From Thiomonas sp. (GTDB lineage Bacteria; Pseudomonadota; Gammaproteobacteria; Burkholderiales; Burkholderiaceae_C), in contig JAQTVS010000184.1 of NCBI GenBank assembly GCA_028706735.1, positions 1 to 5,973 of the forward strand: a stretch of 5,973 bases of DNA, given 5' to 3'. The notes beneath the pieces are model-generated. The model did not search any database. It saw only the letters and a list, made by a program, of their open reading frames with translations, and was not told the origin of the DNA. The position numbers and the translations under genes are program-made. Positions within the stretch are counted from its first letter, which is position 1; the number at the start of each line of letters is the position of its first letter. This document shows positions 1-5,973 of the stretch, one piece after another.

Positions 1-1
1 T

Positions 2-64
2 CCTGCGGCAGCGGCTTTTTGCCCCATAGCTTGGGCTATGGGGCGGCAAATCCGCCGCCACAGG
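2..64. repeat. Long imperfect palindrome (stem-loop) downstream of the gene cluster
   Basis: The two halves pair over almost their full length: 2-5 with 61-64, 7-9 with 57-59, 11-14 with 52-55, 18-23 with 45-50, and 24-30 with 35-41, around the loop TTGG at 31-34. That gives about 24 base pairs with three small mismatched spots or loops and one 3-base bulge. An alternative core is a perfect 10-bp stem, 21-30 with 35-44. It lies 58 bases beyond the stop of the last minus-strand gene. No T-run follows the stem on either strand, so it is not a standard intrinsic terminator. It may be a REP-like dispersed palindrome or an mRNA 3'-end structure; the sequence does not decide between them. It could extend past the left window edge. 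Confidence 0.7.
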
Positions 65-121
65 CCATCCCCACACCCTTTTTTCGCTTGACGCGACCCA
101 AGCCCGACAGGCTCCTAGTGG

Positions 122-514
122 TCAACCCGGCCGACGTTTGAGGTCGCGCACGATGAGCACCCAGATGCCGTCATCCCCGATGCGCTGCCCTTTCCGGCAG
201 GACAGTACTTCGGCATAGACGAACTCTGTCCGGTCGGGTCGGCGGATTTCCAGCATCACGGGATCTCCGGGCTCCACGACATACTGCGTGAGCAACACGC
301 GCTGCGCATCGTCTTGGCCCGTATCGACCCAGATGGCCGGACGCGAGGCGGCGCTGGTCTGCCAGCTCTGTCTCAGCCGGACCGTGCGCTTGTTGACCAG
401 ATTGCGCTTGTCGAGGTGCAGATGCGCAGTTTTGCGCAGCAGTTCCTGCAGTTCCGGGGTGTCCCAGTCGACATCGACCAATTGCTGCATGGGGTCAAGG
501 TCTTTGTGGCTCAT
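122..514 (-). CDS. Small soluble protein, possible degenerate PilZ-like domain
   Basis: A 130 aa protein with no signal peptide or membrane segment. The first half (about 1-35) is acidic and probably helical. A basic stretch follows (residues 36-48, DKRNLVNKR then TVRLR). Residues about 59-125 alternate as beta strands and include an EPGDPVMLEI segment and a closing GIWVLIVRDL segment. This resembles the barrel of PilZ domains, which bind cyclic-di-GMP. The canonical PilZ signature is not clean: there is no clear RxxxR and no [D/N]xSxxG, so c-di-GMP binding is doubtful. The ATG lies inside the end of the large upstream gene with a 20-base overlap and is preceded by a purine-rich GAAAGAA four bases away, which suggests translational coupling. 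The overlap with a c-di-GMP enzyme supports a role as its effector or partner, but this is inference. It could equally be an unrelated small beta-barrel protein. The gene call is firm; the function is not. Confidence 0.8.
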   Translation of the reverse strand: MSHKDLDPMQQLVDVDWDTPELQELLRKTAHLHLDKRNLVNKRTVRLRQSWQTSAASRPAIWVDTGQDDAQRVLLTQYVVEPGDPVMLEIRRPDRTEFVYAEVLSCRKGQRIGDDGIWVLIVRDLKRRPG

Positions 515-3500
515 GGTGTTCTTTCATCAGCAGGGTCACCATTCTGGACATGGCGTTCCGGTATTCGGGTGAATGGATGCCCTTTTCGCGGGCGAGTTGG
601 TGCATTTGCGCATGAACCCGGCCCACTTCGCTCTCCGTGAGCCCGTGGCTTTGCAAATAGTGGCTCAGTGCGCAGTGATGATGCGCCAGGGCCGGGTCGG
701 CGAAATACAGGTCGCGCTCTCCATATTCCCAGAGCCAATGGGCGGCCAGGGCGCCGAGCGCTGTGGCGGGATATGCCGGATCGAGCGTCTGGATGAAGTG
801 CTGGTTCCAATCGACCAGAGATTCGGCGGACATGGGCCTCGCCAGGGCAAAACCCTGGCCGAAATCCGCGCCAAGCATCGCGGCGGCCTCAACCAAGCCG
901 GGCGATTCCAGCCCTTCGACCACCACTTCGAGGTCGAGCGTATGTGCCAGACGAATGAGAGAGCCGATGAAGCCGATCACCCGGCGGGGATCTTTTCCGG
1001 CTTCACGCACCAGGCCCTGGTCGATTTTCACGGTGTGGAACGGCAACTGCCGCAAACGCAGCAGGCTGGAGTACCCGGAGCCCAGATCGTCCATTTCCAG
1101 ACGCACGCCAAGGGCGGAGAGCGCCTGCACCGCGGCGTCCCGGCCCGGAGCGTCTTGGAAGTCACCACTTTCCAGCAGTTCGAGGTGCAGCCGGGCGGGC
1201 GGCAGGTCTGCGCGTTCGAGAGCCTGGGCGATCCAGCGCGGGCAGTCCGGCTGCATGAGCACCTCCGGCGGGAGATTCACCGACAGTTCCAAGCGCAGGC
1301 CCTGCGCATCCAAGGCGCGGAGGTGTTGGAGCGACTGATCCAAGCCGAGGGTGAACAGCCGGGTGATTTCGCTCGCACCGAACCAGGGAAGGAATTCTCC
1401 TGGAGTGACCTGTGTTCCATCCAGCAGTCGCAGGCGCGCCAAGGCTTCGACCCGCTTGACCGTGCCGGTGCGCAAATCGATGATGGGCTGAACAAGCATG
1501 TCCAGGCCTTCCGGTGTCAGGCGCGAGCGCCACTCCACGCGCTTGTGATCGGGCAGCACCTTCAGCGGTGCGCGCTGGGAGTGGCTCTGGAACCGGGTCA
1601 GGAGTTGCCCGATCAGGGTCAGGTTGTGCTGCATCCAGGGCGATTCAAACTGGTTGGGGTAGGCGCCGTACAGGGTCAGAATGGCGGCCATGCGGTCTTC
1701 GCCGTCCCGCAGGGGAATGGACGCGGCACTGCGAAAACCGACTTCTTCTGCGCCATCGCGCCAGGGCGCCGCGCGCGCATCCTGGGAAAAGCTGGCCACG
1801 GTTGCGATGCGCTCATTGCGCCAGGCGCGCAGCTGACTGGCCTGGGACAGCGGGCTGGCACTCTCCAGCAGTGGCAGATAGGCCTGCCGATGACGCTGGA
1901 AATGGGCCACATAGGCCTCGAAGCGGGGCGTGGAGAACTCAACCACAGATTGCCCCATGGCGTCTGGTCGGCCGTAGGCAACCGCCTGGATTCCCGGCAG
2001 CCGGTTGAGTTCCTCCAGCACCCAGTGCATAAAGTCGATCCGGTTGACAAAACCTGTTGCGGTTTGCGTGGCCGTCTGAATCCAGTTCATGTACTGATCG
2101 ATGGTCTCCTGTTCGCCCTGCGCCTGCGACAGAAGCTCCACGCGGACGCGTCCGGTGACGGTTTGTTGCAGGAGCGGTCGATCGGCCTCGCGCAGGGCGC
2201 TGTGCTGGATCAAAGTGATGGCCTGTTGCACGTAGATCTCCAGCGCGTCAACCAGCACAGTGGTAGAGACCCCGGTCAGGGCATGGACGGCGCCCAGTCT
2301 CTGGGCGTTGCAGCGATGCGCGGCCTCTTCCAGATCGGGGGAGAGCAAAGCCAGCAGATGCGTCTCCTGAACCCGGTGCAAATGAACCTGCTCGTGCTCA
2401 CTCAGGCTCCGCAATACGACCTGCATGTCAGGTTGCGCGCCCAGATAGTCATAGAACTGCTGAACGAAGCCTGAGGCGAAGGCGCTGACCTGCGGCTGGA
2501 ACAAACGCAGAAGCCGCTGCGCGTCCGGGCCATAAGGAGAAATGGGCGATGGCGCCACCCCCACCGCAGCGCGCGCTGATGCCAGGACCGAGGGACCTTG
2601 TGTTTGGCCGCAAAGCTGCCACCAACTGCTCCGATTTGTCTTGCCGGCCTTGCTGGCATACAGCGCAGCATCCGCCGCACGGATCAGTCCATCGGCGTCT
2701 GCGCCGTGTTGTGGATACAGCGCCAGCCCCAGGCTCATGTCGATACAGGCGCTGTGCCCATCCGGCAGGTCAAACGGCGCCTGAACGACCTCGTGCAGAC
2801 GCGATAGCGTCGCCTCCAGATCGGACTGGCGTGTCAGGCCCTCCAGCACGAGGACGAATTCATCGCCGCCCAGGCGGCCGACAAAATCGGTCTCGCGCAG
2901 GACCTGTTGCAGGCGCTGGGAAAAGCTGCGCAGCAAGGCGTCTCCGGCGGCGTGCCCCCATTGATCGTTCACGGGCTTGAAATCATCCAGATCAAGCATG
3001 CCCACAGCCAGAATCTGCTGTTGACGCCGCGCCCGCGCCACGGCGCGCGCCAGATGCTGCTCCAGGCTCGCCCGGTTGGGCAGCCGGGTCAGCGAGTCTC
3101 GCGTCGCACGTTTGCGCAGCTTGCGTTCCAGCCGTTCGCGGCGCAGCGCGCCCGCCATCAAATCAGCAAGGAGCTGGACGTTCTCGGTTTGCTGCGGGTC
3201 GGGCTCGTCTGTAGGGTGGTGCGAAAACCAGGCGATTGCCAGAATGGCGAGCGTCTGACCGCCGGCGCGCACCGGAATGAGGTAGTTGGCCTTGAGCCCG
3301 CTGTCCACGAAGGCGGGCAGGGCGCCGGGGCTTGCGGCATAGTCGGCGTGAAATATGCCCCGTCCCTCACGAATCGCCTGTCCCGCCGTTCCCTGATCCG
3401 CAGGAAAGCGATAGGCGGCGAACTGCTGCTGATATTCCTCAGGCAGGCCGTGGAAGAAGCGGTAACTCAGCGTGCCGCCGTCGCGTTCGATGAATGCCGC

Positions 3501-5558
3501 GCCATCTGCGCCGACCAAATGCGCTGCGGCCTGCGCGGCACGCTCGAAAAACCGGCCAAAGTGCACCTCCGCTGCCAGCGCACGCAGCAAAGACAGCGGC
3601 ATCAGGGCATGGGCTTCCGGGCGGGACACCTGTTTGGCCTGCGCTGCGGACGCCCGCGAGGCTGGCGAAGAAAGATCGCTGGACAACACGCTGCGATTTT
3701 TCCCCTCCGATTTGGCCTGGTACAAGGCCGCGTCGGCGCGTTCCATCAGGGCGGAGAGAACATCAGCGGCTCCCGGCGCATCGCCATTGGCCTGCGCCCC
3801 GGTATCCACTGGAACCTGCGCCCACGCCACGCCGATGCTGCAGCTTGGCAACGGGATGGGATGGCCGTCGGGGCAGATCTGCATCTGCCCATCGAGTTCC
3901 TGGCGCATGGTCTCTGCCAGTTCGAGCGCCTGTTCGGCGCTCACATCGCTCATCAGCAGGCAGAATTCTTCGCCTCCGAGGCGCGCAAACACGTCTTGCG
4001 GCCGCATCTTGTCATGCAGAAGACGGGCCGCCTGCTGCAGCACCAGATCGCCGCAGGCATGCCCCCGGGTGTCGTTCACCTGCTTGAAATCATCCAGATC
4101 GAACAAGGCGAACGCGGCGGCCTTGTGTTGTGCCGCAAGGTCGCACAGCCGCTGCCCGGCCTGGGTCATGAAATGGCGGCGGTTGGGCACCCCGGTGAGC
4201 GCGTCGGTCTGGGCCTGCGACTGCAGCAATTTTTCCCGCTGCATCCGCTCGGAAATGTCCTTGAAGGCGAACAGCAAGGCGTTGGTCTTGTCGAAGTGGG
4301 TTTCGATCACCGAGGCAAGAACCCAGACGACCGAACCATCCAGACGCCGAAACGCGATCTCGCGGTTTTGAATCGCATGGGCTTGTTTCACCTCGGCCAG
4401 CAAGCTCTGGCGGATGTCGGGATCGACCCATTGCGCGTGGGTGGACATGCCGGCCAGATCGCTCTGGTTGTTGCCGAACAGTTCTCGGGCGGCGGGGTTG
4501 GCGTACAGCACCCGCGCGGTGTCCGGGTTGGTGATCACGGTCGGTGCGGGCAGGCGCTCGATCATGTCGCGGAAATTGCGCTCCTTGCGCAGCAGGTCCT
4601 GGGCGCGGTCTTCCGCCCGTGTTTCCAGATCCCGGTTCAGGACGCGCAGTTCAGCAAGGGCCTGTTGCCGCTGGTTGTGCAGTGCGCCGGCATACAGAAT
4701 GCTCGCGGACATGGCGATGCCCAGCAGTTCGATGCCCACCACAGCCTGCGCCAGGGGCAGGCTCGCATAGGGGCCATGCCCTGCAATCGTGGCGCCGAGA
4801 ACCAGGATGAACGCCACCGCCAGATGCAGCAGTGTCAGCCGCTGATCCAGGCGAAAAACCGACCAGATGGGCGGCAGCAACAGCATGCCGAGCAGGCCAA
4901 GGCGCACCGGCAGGCTCAAGCCAGGGGCAAAGAACGCCGCTGCCCAGACGAGCACGCTGAACGCCAGGGCGAACAGCCCTTCGACCTGCAGCAGCAGGCG
5001 CCACCAGCGCACCGCTCTGCCGCTGCGCAGCCAGAGCAAATGGGCCACCGGCACGAGCATCAACGCCGCGGAGGCATCGCCCACTGCCCACTGCAGCAGG
5101 GTTGGCAAAAAGAGATGGGGCGCCTGGCCTTCGAGACCCACCAGGCCGAGCGCCCCAAACAAGCCGGACAACAGGCCATTGACCGCCCCCATCCAGAACA
5201 GGAAGCGGGTGATGGCGGCCGGAGAGTTCCAGATCTGCTGCGCCTCAACCGTCTGGCTCCGCAGGCCCCAAATGCCTGCCATTGGTGCGAGCACATTGCC
5301 CAGCGAGACCCACAGAGCGCCCGCCAAACTCCAGTTGAACAGGTCCGTATTGACCCACAGCGACCCCAGAAAAACCGCGGGCATCGCGCGCCATCCCCAC
5401 AGCATGGCGGCAAAGACGGACAACGCAGCCGGTGGCCAGAATGGGGAGACGTAGGAAAACAGCAGGGACGGCAGTTTTCCCAGCAGTCCGTAAATCAGGA
5501 ACAGGACGGCGTTGAGCAGCAACAGGCCGAGGACGGTCTGAATCCGGCGCGAAGTCAT
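495..5558 (-). CDS. Membrane-bound multi-sensor diguanylate cyclase/phosphodiesterase with central globin (MASE1-PAS-GGDEF-GAF-GGDEF-globin-GAF-EAL-CZB-like)
   Basis: A 1687 aa protein predicted to make and hydrolyse cyclic-di-GMP at the inner membrane. Residues 1-295 form a MASE1-type membrane sensor with about 8-10 hydrophobic segments and the PFWPPAAL motif (39-46). A charged coiled coil follows (293-330), then a PAS domain (325-440). GGDEF-1 (445-625) has FDLDDF, GGEEF (528-532) and an I-site R519xxD522; a short Ala/Gly-rich insert (about 584-598) lies before its last helix. A GAF domain spans 655-810. GGDEF-2 (815-978) has LDLDDF, GGDEF (897-901) and I-site R888xxD891. A sensor globin (1008-1160) has probable distal Tyr1036 and proximal His1092, aligning well with the E. 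coli DosC globin. A second GAF-like domain spans 1168-1325. The EAL domain (1345-1590) keeps EAL (1371-1373), N1428, the ELLES glutamates, D1490-D1491, K1511, E1548 and Q1567. The tail (1598-1680) carries H1607, C1629, H1649 and H1653, spaced like a shortened CZB zinc site. The ATG at 5558 is the first usable start after an in-frame TGA at 5657-5655; no clear Shine-Dalgarno precedes it. Much longer than typical GGDEF-EAL proteins. The net activity cannot be told from sequence. Confidence 0.95.
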   Translation of the reverse strand: MTSRRIQTVLGLLLLNAVLFLIYGLLGKLPSLLFSYVSPFWPPAALSVFAAMLWGWRAMPAVFLGSLWVNTDLFNWSLAGALWVSLGNVLAPMAGIWGLRSQTVEAQQIWNSPAAITRFLFWMGAVNGLLSGLFGALGLVGLEGQAPHLFLPTLLQWAVGDASAALMLVPVAHLLWLRSGRAVRWWRLLLQVEGLFALAFSVLVWAAAFFAPGLSLPVRLGLLGMLLLPPIWSVFRLDQRLTLLHLAVAFILVLGATIAGHGPYASLPLAQAVVGIELLGIAMSASILYAGALHNQRQQALAELRVLNRDLETRAEDRAQDLLRKERNFRDMIERLPAPTVITNPDTARVLYANPAARELFGNNQSDLAGMSTHAQWVDPDIRQSLLAEVKQAHAIQNREIAFRRLDGSVVWVLASVIETHFDKTNALLFAFKDISERMQREKLLQSQAQTDALTGVPNRRHFMTQAGQRLCDLAAQHKAAAFALFDLDDFKQVNDTRGHACGDLVLQQAARLLHDKMRPQDVFARLGGEEFCLLMSDVSAEQALELAETMRQELDGQMQICPDGHPIPLPSCSIGVAWAQVPVDTGAQANGDAPGAADVLSALMERADAALYQAKSEGKNRSVLSSDLSSPASRASAAQAKQVSRPEAHALMPLSLLRALAAEVHFGRFFERAAQAAAHLVGADGAAFIERDGGTLSYRFFHGLPEEYQQQFAAYRFPADQGTAGQAIREGRGIFHADYAASPGALPAFVDSGLKANYLIPVRAGGQTLAILAIAWFSHHPTDEPDPQQTENVQLLADLMAGALRRERLERKLRKRATRDSLTRLPNRASLEQHLARAVARARRQQQILAVGMLDLDDFKPVNDQWGHAAGDALLRSFSQRLQQVLRETDFVGRLGGDEFVLVLEGLTRQSDLEATLSRLHEVVQAPFDLPDGHSACIDMSLGLALYPQHGADADGLIRAADAALYASKAGKTNRSSWWQLCGQTQGPSVLASARAAVGVAPSPISPYGPDAQRLLRLFQPQVSAFASGFVQQFYDYLGAQPDMQVVLRSLSEHEQVHLHRVQETHLLALLSPDLEEAAHRCNAQRLGAVHALTGVSTTVLVDALEIYVQQAITLIQHSALREADRPLLQQTVTGRVRVELLSQAQGEQETIDQYMNWIQTATQTATGFVNRIDFMHWVLEELNRLPGIQAVAYGRPDAMGQSVVEFSTPRFEAYVAHFQRHRQAYLPLLESASPLSQASQLRAWRNERIATVASFSQDARAAPWRDGAEEVGFRSAASIPLRDGEDRMAAILTLYGAYPNQFESPWMQHNLTLIGQLLTRFQSHSQRAPLKVLPDHKRVEWRSRLTPEGLDMLVQPIIDLRTGTVKRVEALARLRLLDGTQVTPGEFLPWFGASEITRLFTLGLDQSLQHLRALDAQGLRLELSVNLPPEVLMQPDCPRWIAQALERADLPPARLHLELLESGDFQDAPGRDAAVQALSALGVRLEMDDLGSGYSSLLRLRQLPFHTVKIDQGLVREAGKDPRRVIGFIGSLIRLAHTLDLEVVVEGLESPGLVEAAAMLGADFGQGFALARPMSAESLVDWNQHFIQTLDPAYPATALGALAAHWLWEYGERDLYFADPALAHHHCALSHYLQSHGLTESEVGRVHAQMHQLAREKGIHSPEYRNAMSRMVTLLMKEHHEPQRP

Positions 5559-5654
5559 GCGCGGTGCGGCATGGGACGCGGCTTTCGCAGTGCGCCGTTT
5601 GGAGGTGCGGTCTGCGGCGATGCCGAGGGAAAACGCAAAGCGGAGCGGGTGCGC
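5559..5654. other. Short intergenic gap without recognisable signals
   Basis: This gap lies between the stop of the diiron-type protein gene and the start of the large c-di-GMP gene. I see no convincing -35/-10 pair, no strong Shine-Dalgarno just before the ATG at 5558, and no terminator-like stem with a T-run. The spacing is compatible with cotranscription. The reading frame of the large gene stays open through the whole gap back to the TGA of the preceding gene, but contains no ATG, GTG or TTG, so the annotated ATG is the earliest standard start. Confidence 0.6.
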
Positions 5655-5973
5655 TCAGACACGCAGGTCTCCTTCCGGGATTTGGTATTGCCCCGGCCCC
5701 ATGAGGTCGATGCCGCAGGCGAGGCCGTCGAGCCAGTCGAGCAACTGGCCGATGGCTGCGCCGGCAATCGGGGCGCCGTGCTGCGGGGCGATCATCACAA
5801 TGTCGAGCTTGCGCACCATGCTCACCCAGAGCTTGAGAATCTTGTTGCTGACCATGTAACGCCGGTGGAACGCCTCCATGCCATGCGGAAACGGCTGCAG
5901 ATTGGTGATGACATGCCCAGCTTCCTCCCCGCTGAGCAGCGACACGCCCAGGTCGCCCGAGAACAGGATTTTG
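5655..5973 (-). CDS. Metallo-beta-lactamase-fold protein, diiron oxygen-binding (ODP/flavodiiron-like) type, C-terminal part
   Basis: Partial gene: 105 codons plus TGA are visible, in frame from base 5972, and the 5' end with the HxHxDH metal motif lies beyond the window. The fragment starts with KILFSGDLG, where the aspartate (fragment residue 7) matches the bridging metal ligand of the fold, and contains APQHG, where the histidine (residue 65) matches the last metal ligand. Between them a YMVSNK...LWVSMVRKLDI stretch fits the helix before the final strand in ODP and flavodiiron proteins. The protein ends about 18 residues after a CGIDL segment, so there is no flavodoxin domain attached at the C terminus, unlike full flavodiiron proteins. 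Family members bind or reduce O2 or NO at a nonheme diiron site; here a sensor or scavenger role next to a globin-bearing c-di-GMP enzyme is inference. Other MBL-fold hydrolases cannot be fully excluded without the N-terminal half. Confidence 0.85.
   Translation of the reverse strand, partial: KILFSGDLGVSLLSGEEAGHVITNLQPFPHGMEAFHRRYMVSNKILKLWVSMVRKLDIVMIAPQHGAPIAGAAIGQLLDWLDGLACGIDLMGPGQYQIPEGDLRV

Noticed and set aside
18..50. Hairpin considered as a Rho-independent terminator for the minus-strand genes
   Set aside because: Read on the minus strand, the stem is followed by an A-run and then GC-rich sequence rather than a T-run; on the plus strand no T-run directly follows either.
1584..2057. 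The segment between globin and EAL considered as a second PAS domain
   Set aside because: Its pattern, including the SAASIPLRDGEDRMAAILTLYG-type core split around 1278-1298, fits the strand pair of GAF domains better than PAS.
573..2474. A 633-codon open frame on the plus strand, opposite the large gene
   Set aside because: It is codon-aligned with the minus-strand gene, so its stops would require TTA, CTA or TCA codons in that gene, which are rare with GC-rich third positions. Its translation shows no recognisable domain, whereas the minus strand encodes clear EAL, GAF and globin domains.
3472..4371. A 299-codon plus-strand open frame rich in Ser, Arg and Ala
   Set aside because: It lies opposite GGDEF-1 and the first GAF domain, has low-complexity composition typical of antisense frames in GC-rich genes, and shows no recognisable motif.
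4867..5454. A 195-codon plus-strand open frame opposite the membrane region
   Set aside because: Its composition (Ser, Arg, Pro, Ala) is the complement of hydrophobic membrane codons; no domain is visible and the minus strand encodes an evident MASE1 region.
5557..5859. A 100-codon plus-strand open frame across the gap and the diiron-type gene
   Set aside because: It overlaps the recognisable metallo-beta-lactamase-fold fragment on the other strand and has no recognisable motif.

Overview
The window looks like a chromosomal piece of a high-GC proteobacterium, most likely a betaproteobacterium of the Burkholderiales type. That placement rests on strongly GC-rich third codon positions and the style of the signalling proteins; the genus cannot be fixed from the sequence alone. 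All three supported genes lie on the minus strand, so the region reads from right to left.

Layout in transcription order: (1) 5973-5655 is the 3' end of a metallo-beta-lactamase-fold protein of the diiron, oxygen-binding (ODP / flavodiiron-like) kind, with its start outside the window. (2) After a 97-base gap that holds no clear signal, 5558-495 encodes a very large (1687 aa) membrane-bound cyclic-di-GMP enzyme. Its apparent domain order is MASE1 - coiled coil - PAS - GGDEF - GAF - GGDEF - heme globin - GAF - EAL - short zinc-binding CZB-like domain. Both GGDEF domains and the EAL domain keep their catalytic motifs. (3) 514-122 encodes a 130 aa soluble protein whose start overlaps the end of the large gene by 20 bases. 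Its C-terminal half looks like a degenerate PilZ-type beta barrel. (4) The remaining 121 bases hold a long imperfect palindrome (2-64) and a small hairpin.

Working model (inference): the cluster joins gas or redox sensing to c-di-GMP control. A diiron protein and a heme globin sit in adjacent genes, both of types known to bind O2 or NO. The large protein adds membrane (MASE1), PAS, GAF and possible zinc inputs, and can in principle both make and degrade c-di-GMP. The small overlapping gene could be a dedicated partner or effector.

The parts most worth attention are the unusual central position of the globin, the compact 3-His/1-Cys motif after the EAL domain, the degenerate PilZ-like partner, and the palindrome at the left edge. 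Individual domain families are known; the novelty, if any, is in their combination.
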